Shown here: positions 52,092 through 60,275 of the stretch, in pieces
Numbering within the stretch: the stretch's first letter is position 1
Layout of the letters: each line of letters starts with the position of its first letter
NCBI GenBank assembly: GCA_900544615.1
Contig: UQVS01000004.1
Location: 1 to 64,000, forward strand
Length of the DNA stretch: 64,000 nucleotides
Origin: an uncultured Oscillibacter sp.
GTDB taxonomy: Bacteria; Bacillota; Clostridia; Oscillospirales; Oscillospiraceae
Direction: 5' to 3'
The notes under the pieces: generated by a model
The model's database searches: none
What the model was told of the DNA's origin: nothing
Seen by the model: only the letters and a program-made list of their open reading frames with translations
Made by a program: the position numbers and the translations under genes

Positions 52092-52502
52092 ATGAACAGA
52101 ATCTGTGAGGAACTGAAGCACCAGGTGGTCCTTCCCCCCAGCGCCGTGACCACCGCAACGCTGACGACCACGGCTTTCGTGGACTGCAGCAATGTACCTG
52201 AGGTGGAGTTCCTGGTCTCCACCGGTGCCCTGGCCAGCGGCAAGAAACTGACCGTTGGTATCTACACCTCCGCAGTGGCCGCCGGCACCAGTGCCGTAAA
52301 GGTCAGCGAGGTCGTATTCACCGCAGACGGCGCCCTGAACTCCGCTCTGGTGGCAGCCAGCTACGAGGTCAAGGCCACCGGCGGCCGCTACGTGGGCATC
52401 AAGTTTAAGCACGACGCCGGCGCGGATGTGATCTGCGCTGTGACCGCTTCCGCCCGGAGCCGCGAGATCCCCGCCGAGAGCGGATGGTCCGTGAAGGCTT
52501 AA
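52092..52502 (+). CDS. Phage head-associated protein, unknown
   Basis: 136 residues, beta-rich, Ala/Thr/Val-rich with repeated strand-like stretches (TATLTTTAFVDCSNVPEVEF, then ASGKKLTVGIYTSAVAAGTSA). Its place right after the capsid gene suggests a decoration or head-fibre protein. No family recognised. Confidence 0.65.
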   Translation: MNRICEELKHQVVLPPSAVTTATLTTTAFVDCSNVPEVEFLVSTGALASGKKLTVGIYTSAVAAGTSAVKVSEVVFTADGALNSALVAASYEVKATGGRYVGIKFKHDAGADVICAVTASARSREIPAESGWSVKA

Positions 52503-52505
52503 GCG

Positions 52506-52814
52506 ATGGCAGACCTGTCTGATGAGAGGCGAAAGAGCCTACTTGCCTACTGCCGCATCGATGTGGAGGAAGATGGAGAGTCCGCCTTGCTCCAGACGCT
52601 CTATGACGCCGCGGTGGCCTACATGGCCACTGCCGGAGTCAGCGAGCCGGAAGCAAAGACGGACCGCCGGGCGCAGTACGACCTGTGCGTCAACGCCCTG
52701 GTGCTGGACGCCTATGACCGCCGGGATAAGACCATCACCGGCACCATCGTGGCCAGCAATCCAGCCTTTGGCGGGATGCTGGTACAGCTGCAGGTCACAG
52801 AACCGCAGGTGTAA
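52506..52814 (+). CDS. Head-tail connector (gp6-like)
   Basis: 102 residues in the style of HK97 gp6 adaptors: LSDERRKSLLAYCRIDVEED start, helical middle, AQYDLCVNALVLDAYDRRD. It forms the ring below the portal. The structural operon is interrupted right after it by the minus-strand toxin-antitoxin island. Confidence 0.88.
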   Translation: MADLSDERRKSLLAYCRIDVEEDGESALLQTLYDAAVAYMATAGVSEPEAKTDRRAQYDLCVNALVLDAYDRRDKTITGTIVASNPAFGGMLVQLQVTEPQV

Positions 52815-52815
52815 C

Positions 52816-52832
52816 GTGCCCGAATCGGGCAC
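52816..52832. repeat. Dispersed 17-bp palindrome, copy 6
   Basis: GTGCCCGAATCGGGCAC, perfect 8-bp arms around A, starting one base after the connector gene stop. Confidence 0.9.
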
Positions 52833-52835
52833 ATG

Positions 52836-52872
52836 ACAAAATGCCGCCCCGGTCAATCAACCGGGGCGGCAT
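52836..52872 (-). terminator. Terminator of the toxin-antitoxin island
   Basis: Hairpin ATGCCGCCCCGGT/ACCGGGGCGGCAT (52841-52853, 52860-52872), followed on the minus strand by TTTTGTC. It ends the minus-strand three-gene unit and also shields it from late transcription. Confidence 0.8.
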
Positions 52873-52882
52873 TGGGGGAAGA

Positions 52883-53026
52883 TTATCGGATATCCAGTTT
52901 TTCCAGGAGCGCCTGCTCCAGCACTTTGGACAGGTCCAGACTGTGCTGAAATGCAAGCGTGTTCAACCATCCGGGGAGTTCAACCTCCACGGAGACCCGG
53001 GCGGTATCAGTCTCCATGGCGTTCAC
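52883..53026 (-). CDS. HicB-like ribbon-helix-helix protein (47 residues)
   Basis: GTG start overlapping the previous stop (GTGA). The sequence ARVSVEVELPGWLNTLAFQH followed by SLDLSKVLEQALLEKL resembles the C-terminal RHH DNA-binding part of HicB antitoxins; the HicB N-terminal fold is missing. It probably acts as a DNA-binding co-repressor for this island, or is a remnant. Confidence 0.6.
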   Translation of the reverse strand: MNAMETDTARVSVEVELPGWLNTLAFQHSLDLSKVLEQALLEKLDIR

Positions 53027-53460
53027 CGCTGCGGAGCGGGACCGTATTCGCGGGCCATGGCGTCCCGGGTCACGATCCATTGCTTGCCGAACTTCTGAAC
53101 ATCCACGCCCTCCACCAGCTTTTTGTATTGCACAGCCTTGCGGAGCGTGCTCTCGCTGAGCCCCCACTCCTCTGTGGCATCCCCGAAGGAAAGCAGGCTG
53201 TCGAATGGTGATGCCGTCGGCTGGCCGTTGGTCCAAAGCTCCTCGCCGTCCAGATCCAAGTCATCATTCCAGGAGATGCCGTAGCCGCCGGGGTCCGTTC
53301 GGACCTGCTGAAAGAGTCCAGGAACCTCCCGAAGCGGAGCGAATACCGGGTAGCTAACAAACAGCGGCTTCATGTCGTAGGTCTTGGAGAGACCTTCGGC
53401 AAAGGACACCAGCAGTCGATATTCCGGCAGCGGTGCCACGGATTTGATTTTATGAAACAT
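53023..53460 (-). CDS. DUF2442 protein with C-terminal helix-turn-helix (antitoxin candidate)
   Basis: 145 residues: N-terminal DUF2442 domain (about 1-75; PEYRLLVSFAEGLSKTYDMKP, GYGISWNDDLDLDGEELW) and a C-terminal part with EEWGLSESTLRKAVQYKKL and GKQWIVTRDAM, like an excisionase/helix-turn-helix. DUF2442 proteins pair with DUF4160 proteins as putative antitoxins. AAGGAGG lies seven bases before the ATG at 53460. Confidence 0.8.
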   Translation of the reverse strand: MFHKIKSVAPLPEYRLLVSFAEGLSKTYDMKPLFVSYPVFAPLREVPGLFQQVRTDPGGYGISWNDDLDLDGEELWTNGQPTASPFDSLLSFGDATEEWGLSESTLRKAVQYKKLVEGVDVQKFGKQWIVTRDAMAREYGPAPQR

Positions 53461-53498
53461 GGTGCATCCTCCTTTCACGGCGGAGCGCCGCGCCCCGC

Positions 53499-53753
53499 TT
53501 ATTCCAGCGGGGGCAGCGTCCGGAAGTTCTGTGTGTTCCAGATGTCCAGCAGGTCCGGCTGGTATCTGCCGGCCCATTCCCGGATCATGCTGAGACCTTT
53601 ATTGGGGAGGTCTCCTTCGATCATTTCCAGCGTCTGAATGTCGATGACGCCATTGTAGTCTCCGTAGACCACATGGAAGTGCGGCGGATTGTGTTCCTTG
53701 CCCAACAGGTACATCTTGACGGTCATGCCGTAGAAGCGAGCAATTACTGGCAT
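53499..53753 (-). CDS. DUF4160 protein (toxin candidate)
   Basis: 84 residues with the DUF4160 core: MYLLGKEHNPPHFHVVYGDY and a C-terminal WAGRYQPDLLDIW. DUF4160-DUF2442 pairs are predicted type II toxin-antitoxin modules. An ATG two codons upstream exists, but GGGG is spaced better for 53753. First gene of the minus-strand island behind a near-consensus promoter. Confidence 0.8.
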   Translation of the reverse strand: MPVIARFYGMTVKMYLLGKEHNPPHFHVVYGDYNGVIDIQTLEMIEGDLPNKGLSMIREWAGRYQPDLLDIWNTQNFRTLPPLE

Positions 53754-53776
53754 TTTCATTTCCCCTTTCTGTAATT

Positions 53777-53805
53777 ATAATATCACGATACCGTGAAAAT
53801 GTCAA
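53777..53805 (-). promoter_or_regulatory. Promoter and operator of the toxin-antitoxin island
   Basis: Minus-strand TTGACA (53805-53800), 17-bp spacer, TATTAT (53782-53777). The spacer carries the inverted repeat TCACG-N4-CGTGA (53783-53796), ideally placed for autorepression by the antitoxin or RHH protein. Confidence 0.85.
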
Positions 53806-53824
53806 GAGGAAAAGGAGAAAAATT

Positions 53825-54181
53825 ATGGCGAGTATCACGGGGAGCGACCTGCGGTGCCGGGTGGAGGTGCTGCGGCGGACAGCGGTCACCAACGCACTGG
53901 ACGAAACCGACTACACCTACGCGCCAGAGCGGAAGGTCTGGGCCAGAATCGTGCCCACATCCGGCTCCCGGAAGGATGTGGAGGGCGGCGTGGAACAGGT
54001 GGAGGTGACCCACCGCTTCACGGTCCGCCGTGGCTCGATCCCGACCATGACCACAGACCTGCGGCTTCGGTTCCGGGGCCAGGACTACCAGGTGGTGTCC
54101 TTTTATCCCAATTATCGGGACGGAGGATTTGTGGATCTCTTTGTAAAGCTGGTGGTGGAAGATGGCATCAAAAGTTTTTGA
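53825..54181 (+). CDS. Phage head closure protein
   Basis: 118 residues, SPP1 gp16-like stopper: RCRVEVLRRTAVTNALDETD, VWARIVPTSGSRK, LRLRFRGQDYQVVSFYPN. It closes the head-tail channel. The late operon resumes here after the island; AAGGAG precedes the ATG. Confidence 0.9.
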   Translation: MASITGSDLRCRVEVLRRTAVTNALDETDYTYAPERKVWARIVPTSGSRKDVEGGVEQVEVTHRFTVRRGSIPTMTTDLRLRFRGQDYQVVSFYPNYRDGGFVDLFVKLVVEDGIKSF

Positions 54182-54572
54182 TGTATCCGAGTTGGAGGAC
54201 TTCGCCCGGCAGATGGGGAAGAACGCCGATAAGTTTCGGAAACAGCAAAAGCCCTTTCTGCGGAAAGAAGGCAATAAGCTGAAAACCAAAACAGTCCGGG
54301 GTGCCAAAGTTCTGGGCAAGAAGACCGGCAACTATCTCAAATCCATCAAGCGGGGCAAGGTTTACGAGTACGACGGTGCCCAGGCGGTGCGCGTCTACTC
54401 CACCGCGCCCCACGCGCATCTGATTGAGGAGGGCCATCGGATGGTGCTCCATGACGGAACAGAAGTCGGCTTTGTGCCGGGACACCACGTGTTTGAGGTC
54501 GCAGCCAAGGGCTTTGAACCACAGTACCTGGAGGATGTGGATAATATGCTGGATGAGGCGGTGAAGCTATGA
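54162..54572 (+). CDS. HK97 gp10-like tail completion protein
   Basis: 136 residues; FLRKEGNKLKTKTVRGAKVL and NYLKSIKRGKVYEY, AHLIEEGHRM fit the HK97 gp10/PBSX family. It joins the tail to the head. Overlaps its neighbours by 20 and 4 bases. Confidence 0.88.
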   Translation: MASKVFDVSELEDFARQMGKNADKFRKQQKPFLRKEGNKLKTKTVRGAKVLGKKTGNYLKSIKRGKVYEYDGAQAVRVYSTAPHAHLIEEGHRMVLHDGTEVGFVPGHHVFEVAAKGFEPQYLEDVDNMLDEAVKL

Positions 54573-55015
54573 TCTCTCTGCAGGCAATCAACAAAGCAAT
54601 CTGTACGCTTTACCAGCAGGCGCTGGATGCGGCCTGGACCGGTGCGAAACTGGTTGCCGAGGACGTGCGGGCCCCCATTGTCCGCCCCAGCGGCAAGGTG
54701 GAGCTGGAGGACGGGAGCCACGCCAGGCTCTTTCACAGCGGACAGGAGCGGACCGTCACCTTCCGGCTGTACTACTTCGCCAGCGACGGAAAGCGCCCAA
54801 AGCTGGAAAATCTGGCGGTGCGGTCCGCCGTGGGCGACGCGTTTCTGGACGGCGTCACCGTGGACGGCACGTATCTGGGCATTGACGAGGGCGTGTCCTT
54901 CACGGTGACCGACGGCGTGCTGGTGGGGACGCTGGACCTGACCATTGACGAGGAGGTCCCGGAGGCCGAAGGCGAGCCGATGGAGACCCTGGAATATGAT
55001 ACGGAGGTAAACTGA
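54569..55015 (+). CDS. Tail terminator-like protein (DUF6838)
   Basis: 148 residues with the ISLQAINKAICTLYQQAL start and YYFASDGKRPKLENLA segment typical of the DUF6838 phage proteins that occupy the tail terminator position before the sheath gene. One base from the sheath start. Confidence 0.8.
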   Translation: MISLQAINKAICTLYQQALDAAWTGAKLVAEDVRAPIVRPSGKVELEDGSHARLFHSGQERTVTFRLYYFASDGKRPKLENLAVRSAVGDAFLDGVTVDGTYLGIDEGVSFTVTDGVLVGTLDLTIDEEVPEAEGEPMETLEYDTEVN

Positions 55016-55016
55016 C

Positions 55017-56102
55017 ATGGCAGTAACTTTGCCGAAAATCAACATTACATTCAAGCAGCTGGCGACGTCCTTCATCCAGCGCTCGGAGCGCGGCATCGTG
55101 TGCCTGGTGGTCCGGGACGCGACGGCCGGCAGCGGCGGGAGCTTCTTCCAGTACGGAGACGCCACCCAGGTGCCCGATGGCGAGTTCACGGCCGCCAACC
55201 GCCAGTACATTCTGGACGCCCTGAGCTACGGCCCCCTGCGGGTGAGCGTGGCGAAGGTGGCGGCCAATGGCACCTTGGCGGATGCTCTGGCCATTCTGGT
55301 GCAGTACGAGAAGACCGGCTGGATCACCGTGGCCGACGGCACCGCCGAAGACTGGACGGCACTGGTGAGCTGGATCAAGGCCCGGGAGAAGGAGCAGAAG
55401 AGCTGGAAGGCGGTCTGCTACAACACCGCGGCTCCGGACTGCATGCACGTGGTGAACCTGTTCAACGAAAAGGTCACCTTTGCGGACAGCCGGGGGCAAG
55501 TCACCGGCGAGGCGTTCACGCCGTCCCTGGCGGGCCTGCTGGCCGCGTGCAACGTGGACCGCGGCGCTACCAACAAGCTGTGCCCGAATCTGGCACAGGT
55601 CACCGTTCCGGACAGCCCCGACACGGTGGTTGGCAGCGGCAAGTTCCTGCTGGTCAACGATGACGATGAGGTCCGTGTGGGCGTGGACGTCAACTCTCTG
55701 GCGACCACCAACGGCTCCACGTTGACGGAGGACATGAAGTACATCGAGACGGTGGAGGCCATGGACCTGATCCGGGACGACATCTCCAAGGTCTTCCGGG
55801 ATGAGTACATGGGCCAGTACCGCAACAGCCAGACCAATCAGATGCTGTTCATCTCCGCCATCCGGTACTACTTCGACGGTCTGGAGGACAGCAACATCCT
55901 GAACCCGGATTACAACAACACCGCCGACATCAATGTGACTGCCCAGCGCAACGCCTGGATGGGCACCGGCAAGGCGGAGGCCGCCGACTGGGACGATGCC
56001 ACCGTGCGGGCCACGCCCTTCAAGCGGACGGTCTATCTGGCGGGCGACATTCAGATCCTGGGCTCCATGGCGAACCTGGAGTTCGTGGTGAGCCTGGTCT
56101 AA
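55017..56102 (+). CDS. Tail sheath protein
   Basis: 361 residues, XkdK-type contractile sheath: LPKINITFKQLATSFIQRSE, ALSYGPLRVSVAKV, and a C-terminal subtilisin-like FKRTVYLAGDIQILGSMANL. It defines the phage as myovirus-like (contractile). A 16/17 copy of the palindrome is inside (55580-55596). Confidence 0.94.
   Translation: MAVTLPKINITFKQLATSFIQRSERGIVCLVVRDATAGSGGSFFQYGDATQVPDGEFTAANRQYILDALSYGPLRVSVAKVAANGTLADALAILVQYEKTGWITVADGTAEDWTALVSWIKAREKEQKSWKAVCYNTAAPDCMHVVNLFNEKVTFADSRGQVTGEAFTPSLAGLLAACNVDRGATNKLCPNLAQVTVPDSPDTVVGSGKFLLVNDDDEVRVGVDVNSLATTNGSTLTEDMKYIETVEAMDLIRDDISKVFRDEYMGQYRNSQTNQMLFISAIRYYFDGLEDSNILNPDYNNTADINVTAQRNAWMGTGKAEAADWDDATVRATPFKRTVYLAGDIQILGSMANLEFVVSLV
55580..55596. 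repeat. Near-match 17-bp palindrome (16/17, in sheath)
   Basis: GTGCCCGAATCTGGCAC differs from the consensus only at position 12 (T for G). Unlike the other coding copies it is read in a different codon phase (CPNLAQ), so it is not a shared peptide motif. Confidence 0.65.
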
Positions 56103-56117
56103 CGAAGGAGGAGCCAT

Positions 56118-56543
56118 ATGAGCAAACAGCAAAAGGTACTGCACGGCTCGTGCAGCGAGGTTTATATCAACGGCCAGCGAGATGTGCTGGCCACCAAGAT
56201 CGAGGTGAAGGTCACCGGCGACTTCGAGGACGGCGCGTTCTGCGGAGAATACGGCACCTTCCCCATCTACAACGGCTACTCCATCGAGGGGACCCTGACG
56301 GACAAGAAGCAGGACAGCGCCCTGGAAGTTGCCATTGCCGAAGGCTTTGAGAGCGGCGTGATGCCGGACATCGTGCTGATCACCGCCCTGACCCAGCCCT
56401 CCACCAAGAAGGTGGAGCGGTGGAGCATCTCCGGCGTGGTGTTCACGGAGGTGGCCCTGGCTAACATCGAAGCTAAAAAGTCCGTGGACCGGGAGCTTCC
56501 GTTCAAGGCTGAGAAGTATAAGAACCTGGAGGCGATCGAATGA
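56118..56543 (+). CDS. Tail tube protein
   Basis: 141 residues, XkdM-like inner tube: LHGSCSEVYINGQRDVLATK, NGYSIEGTLTDKK, and SISGVVFTEVALANIEAKK. Polymerises inside the sheath. ATGA overlap with the chaperone gene. Confidence 0.92.
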   Translation: MSKQQKVLHGSCSEVYINGQRDVLATKIEVKVTGDFEDGAFCGEYGTFPIYNGYSIEGTLTDKKQDSALEVAIAEGFESGVMPDIVLITALTQPSTKKVERWSISGVVFTEVALANIEAKKSVDRELPFKAEKYKNLEAIE

Positions 56544-56968
56544 GCCGGAAGATCTCTTTTGACGAGCTGGTGGCCAAGCGCGAGCAGCGGGAGGCCGACA
56601 AGCTGAAGGTGGGGATGCTGGCCATCCCCGGAAGCGAGACCGCCCTGGAAGCCCGGATGCCGCCCAAGGCGGTGGTGATGGAGCTGTATACAGAGTTGAA
56701 CGAAGCCCAAGACGCCAAGGCGGCGCTGACCTGCGGCAACCACGCCTTATATACCTGCTGCCCCCAGCTGCAGGACCGGACGCTCCAGAAGGAGCTGGGC
56801 GTGGATGAGGACCCCATGGCCATCGTGGACGCGCTGTTTACCGTGTCCGAACAGGACACGCTGGGTGGGCGGGCGCTGCAGTTTTTGGGACTGCTTCCTC
56901 CCGAAAAGCCCAAGGAGGACGGCAAGGGCCAACCTAAGGACCAGCCGCTTGAAACGGTAAAAAACTGA
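56540..56968 (+). CDS. Tail assembly chaperone, short form
   Basis: 142 residues, XkdN-like. It escorts the tape measure during tube assembly. The gene ends in ETVKN just at a slippery site, and a -1 frameshift would add the downstream 67 residues (209 in all), as with lambda gpG/gpGT. A 15/17 palindrome copy (56843-56859) is inside. Confidence 0.88.
   Translation: MSRKISFDELVAKREQREADKLKVGMLAIPGSETALEARMPPKAVVMELYTELNEAQDAKAALTCGNHALYTCCPQLQDRTLQKELGVDEDPMAIVDALFTVSEQDTLGGRALQFLGLLPPEKPKEDGKGQPKDQPLETVKN
56843..56859. repeat. Weaker 17-bp palindrome (15/17, in chaperone gene)
   Basis: GTGTCCGAACAGGACAC keeps all outer positions but has CA instead of TY at positions 10-11. It lies between copies 6 and 7. 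Confidence 0.45.
56959..56965 (+). other. Slippery heptamer A AAA AAC for -1 frameshift
   Basis: In the chaperone frame the codons are GTA AAA AAC TGA, a canonical X XXY YYZ site directly before the stop. After a -1 slip the frame continues as KKLIARDPVLGLCAFYAARG to 57168. Confidence 0.85.
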
Positions 56969-57168
56969 TTGCCCGCGACCCTGTGCTGGGGCTATGCGCC
57001 TTTTACGCCGCCCGGGGCGTCCCTCTGGACGTTCTGGCGGCGGCCACCCCGGTGGAGCGCGGCTTCCTTGCGGGGGCGCGGGCTTTGTACTATGACGAGC
57101 AGGTGGCCGTGATCCAAACGGCCATCGCGGGACTGTTCCCGGAAGGAGGCGGGTCGCATGGCGAATAA
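56965..57168 (+). CDS. Tail assembly chaperone, frameshift extension
   Basis: 67 codons open in the -1 frame, reached by slipping at 56959-56965. There is an internal start candidate (56983) but no ribosome site, so expression as a fusion is favoured. The LGLCAFYAARGVPLDVLAAA stretch resembles the C-terminal extensions of other long-form chaperones. It ends 11 bases inside the tape measure gene. Confidence 0.82.
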   Translation: MIARDPVLGLCAFYAARGVPLDVLAAATPVERGFLAGARALYYDEQVAVIQTAIAGLFPEGGGSHGE

Positions 57169-58786
57169 GGTAATCAACACGATCCTGAACCTGCGGGACA
57201 ACATGTCCGGTGGGCTCATCAAGGCCGCCAGGAACACCAAGGGCGTTTCCAAGGAGATGGTCAGCGCCACTCGAAGCGTGGTGCAGTTTAAAAATAAGGC
57301 GGTCTCCTCGGTGACCAGCGCGGCCAAGAGCTTTGTGAAGCTGGGTGCCGCGGCGGGCGGCGCGGTGGCGGCTCTGGCAGCTAAGACCGGCTTTTCCGAG
57401 GCCATGGATCTGGAGGGCTACCGGCTGCAGCTGGAAACGGCCACCAAGGACACGCAGAAGGCGTCGGACATCATGTCCTACGCCGTGGCTCTGGCCAACA
57501 AGACGCCCTTTGAGGGCGGCGAACTGGTGGAGGGCGCGTCCAAATTCGAGGCCATGGGCATGGCGGCCAAGAAGTGGCTGCCTCTGGCCGGTGACATGGC
57601 GGCCGCTACCAACAAAGATTTCGACCAGGCAACCGAGGCCCTCATCGACGCCCAGAACGGCGAGCTGGAGCGGCTAAAGGAGTTTGGCATCACAAAGGCC
57701 AAGATCCTGGAGCAGGGCGAGAAGATGTTTGCCGGCGTCCAGCTGGTGAACGGACAGGGCCAGATCACCAACCAGGAGAAATTCAACGAGGCCATGATCG
57801 CCCTGATGCAGGACCGCTTCGCCGGCGGCATGGAGAAGCAGGCCACCACCATGAAGGGCCTTTGGAGCACCGTCACCGGCGTCACCAAGTCGGCTCTGGC
57901 GAACATGGTGGGCATCACCTCGGACGGCAGCATCCGCAGCGGCTCCGCTCTGGAGATGCTGAAGGGTAAGGTGGAGATGCTGGCTGGGAAGCTGCAGCAG
58001 TGGCAGCAGGACGGCACGCTGGACCGGCTGGCCCAGAAGCTGGACAAGGGGCTGGCCACCGCGGCCAAGGCCGTTGGCACGGCTTTCCAGTGGGTGCAGG
58101 ACCACGGTGACACCATCAAGCGGTGGGTCGTTGGCCTGGGTGCCGCGCTGGGCATGGTGAAGATTGCCCAGTTTGCCAGCGGCGTGATCTCGGCAGTGAA
58201 GACCATCAAACTCTTCGCCACAGCAGCAGGAGCAATTCTGGCGGCCAATCCAGTGGTGCTCGCCATCGGTGCAGCCATTGCGGCCGGTGCTCTGCTGATC
58301 GCCAACTGGGACAAGGTGAAGTCCTGGGCGGCGAACATCCGGGACCAGTTTGCCGCCAGCTTCGGCGGCATCCGGGACAGCATCGTGGGCGCCTTTGAGA
58401 CCGCCAGAGAGAAAGTTGCCGGATTCTTCTCCTGGATCGACGAGAAGATTGAAGGAATCCCACTCCTGGGCAAGGCTTACAAGGGTATCAAGAACTGGTG
58501 GAGCGGGCAAACCTCCGGCATTAACTGGGGCTTCGGCGGCCACGCCACCGGCACCAGCTACTTCCCCGGCGGCTGGACCCGCATCAACGAGCGGGGCGGC
58601 GAGATCGTCAACCTGCCCGGCGGTACCCAGATCATCCCTCACGACGTTTCCCGGCAGATGGTGAGCGGCCCCCGGATCTCCGTGCAGGTCATCGTCCAGG
58701 GCAACGTCATCGGCAACGATGCCTATGCGCAGCAGCTGGGCGACACTATCGTGGCCCGCATCCTGCGGGCGCTGCGCAATACGTGA
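57158..58786 (+). CDS. Tail tape measure protein
   Basis: 542 residues, short for the family. N-terminal helical part (NLRDNMSGGLIKAARNTKGV), DUF-type tape segment with ETATKDTQKASDIMSYAVAL, two hydrophobic stretches (about 325-395, VVGLGAALGMVKIAQFASGV), and a C-terminal GGHATGTSYFPGGWTRINERG common in Clostridia phages. At about 0.15 nm per residue it implies a tail near 80 nm. GGAAGGAGG precedes the ATG. Confidence 0.92.
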   Translation: MANKVINTILNLRDNMSGGLIKAARNTKGVSKEMVSATRSVVQFKNKAVSSVTSAAKSFVKLGAAAGGAVAALAAKTGFSEAMDLEGYRLQLETATKDTQKASDIMSYAVALANKTPFEGGELVEGASKFEAMGMAAKKWLPLAGDMAAATNKDFDQATEALIDAQNGELERLKEFGITKAKILEQGEKMFAGVQLVNGQGQITNQEKFNEAMIALMQDRFAGGMEKQATTMKGLWSTVTGVTKSALANMVGITSDGSIRSGSALEMLKGKVEMLAGKLQQWQQDGTLDRLAQKLDKGLATAAKAVGTAFQWVQDHGDTIKRWVVGLGAALGMVKIAQFASGVISAVKTIKLFATAAGAILAANPVVLAIGAAIAAGALLIANWDKVKSWAANIRDQFAASFGGIRDSIVGAFETAREKVAGFFSWIDEKIEGIPLLGKAYKGIKNWWSGQTSGINWGFGGHATGTSYFPGGWTRINERGGEIVNLPGGTQIIPHDVSRQMVSGPRISVQVIVQGNVIGNDAYAQQLGDTIVARILRALRNT

Positions 58787-58796
58787 GGAGGGCGCC

Positions 58797-59222
58797 ATGT
58801 ACCAGATCATCTTTTCCATCAACAACAACGAGGAGGTCATGGTCCTGCCGGCGGTGCCGCCGGACTTCGGCCCGGACATTCCACAGAACAACGGCACCTA
58901 TGAGGGTCTGAGCCGTGACTACAACACCCTGGGTACCATGGGGCTCTGGGAACTGTCCATCTCCAGCTTCTTCCCTGTGGGACGGCGGTACAGCTTTATG
59001 CCGGCCGACGCCTCCACGGACGGATGGAGCTATGTGAGCTTCTTCGAGCGCAACCGGCCCCGGCGGCTTCCCTTCCGCATCATCGTGTTGGACAGCCAGG
59101 GTGTGTGCCGGCTGAACTGCGCCTGCAGCATCGACAACTTCTCCTGGCGGGTCAAGCGCAACGGCGACATCGCCTATGACATGACCGTCCGGGAGTACCG
59201 CTTCATTTCGGGGGTGAAGTAG
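58797..59222 (+). CDS. Baseplate/tail protein (XkdP position)
   Basis: 141 residues: MYQIIFSINNNEEVMVLPAV start, YNTLGTMGLWELSISSFFP, VSFFERNRPRRLPFRIIVLD. It resembles the N-terminal domain of XkdP-type proteins, without a LysM module. GAGGAGG precedes the ATG at 58797. Confidence 0.82.
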   Translation: MYQIIFSINNNEEVMVLPAVPPDFGPDIPQNNGTYEGLSRDYNTLGTMGLWELSISSFFPVGRRYSFMPADASTDGWSYVSFFERNRPRRLPFRIIVLDSQGVCRLNCACSIDNFSWRVKRNGDIAYDMTVREYRFISGVK

Positions 59223-59224
59223 CC

Positions 59225-60265
59225 ATGGGCACACAGTATGTGGACGACCACCGCTTCCTGCTGTATCAGGGCAGCAGCGTCCGGGACATCACAGAGGCCG
59301 TCAGCTCTCCGGAGCTGCGGGACGAACTGGAAGCCCTGAGCGTGGAGGTGAGCTTCACGGCAGTGCGCAACGATAAAAAGGACCCCTACATGCACTGGTA
59401 CGGCATCGCGCCGGGCAACAAGCTGCGGATCGTGAACCACGGGACGGAGGTCTTCTCCGGCGTGATCCTGACGGTGGGTCTGGACGGCAGCATCACCGCC
59501 AACGACCCCGGCTGGTACCTGACCAAGAGCCAGATCGTGCTGCAGCTGGACGGTGCGGCGGCCCCGGACGCCGTGGCGCGGATGTGCGCCAAGGTGGGTA
59601 TCGCCGTTGGGACCGTTTCCCTGCCGCCCACCCGCATCTCCAAGGTCTGGGTGGGAGCCACGCCGGAGAGCGTCTTGGAGGACATCTTGGACATCTGCTC
59701 CGCCGAGACGGGACTGACGTACCGGCGGCGGGTGCGATCCGGGAAGCTGTTCGTGGAGCCGCTGCCAACCGCGGCCATCACGGCATATCACAAGCCCGCG
59801 GACAATCTGCCTGCCTTCGATATCACTCTGGCGAAAGGCAGTCTCACAGGCAGCGACAGCATGGTGGACCAGATCAACAGCGTGGTGCTGACGGAGGAGT
59901 CCGGCAGTTCCGCCCGTGTTCTGGGGCGAGCCTCCAACGCGGCCAGCATTGCCCAGTACGGCCTTCTGCAGCAGGTGGAAAGCCTCTCCGGAGACGAAAC
60001 CACCGCCCAGGCCCGCCAGCGTGTGAAGACGCTGCTGGACCAACAGGACCGGCTGAGCCGGGAGCGAACCGTAGAGAACATTTTCGGGTGCGACGAGGTG
60101 ACTAGCGGCGTTCTGCTGAACTTTATCCCAAACCGCTACGACGTGTCCGGCCCCATGCGGGTGACCGGCGTAACCCATCGGTACGGCACCACCCACATGA
60201 TGACGCTGACGGTGAGCACGCAGATGCCAAGAGCCGCCGGCAGCGGAGATACTATCACGGTATAA
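59225..60265 (+). CDS. Baseplate hub protein (XkdQ/YqbQ, late-control-D-like)
   Basis: 346 residues of the XkdQ family, related to gpD/gp27 hub proteins that form the trimeric base for the tail spike. It shows GIAPGNKLRIVNHGTEVFSG near 59-78 and GPMRVTGVTHRYGTTHMMTL near the end. Confidence 0.9.
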   Translation: MGTQYVDDHRFLLYQGSSVRDITEAVSSPELRDELEALSVEVSFTAVRNDKKDPYMHWYGIAPGNKLRIVNHGTEVFSGVILTVGLDGSITANDPGWYLTKSQIVLQLDGAAAPDAVARMCAKVGIAVGTVSLPPTRISKVWVGATPESVLEDILDICSAETGLTYRRRVRSGKLFVEPLPTAAITAYHKPADNLPAFDITLAKGSLTGSDSMVDQINSVVLTEESGSSARVLGRASNAASIAQYGLLQQVESLSGDETTAQARQRVKTLLDQQDRLSRERTVENIFGCDEVTSGVLLNFIPNRYDVSGPMRVTGVTHRYGTTHMMTLTVSTQMPRAAGSGDTITV

Positions 60266-60275
60266 GGAGGGACCT

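Noticed and set aside
50190..52412. 740-codon minus-strand open frame opposite capsid and protease genes
   Set aside because: Antisense shadow of the major capsid gene caused by third-position G/C; no protein features.
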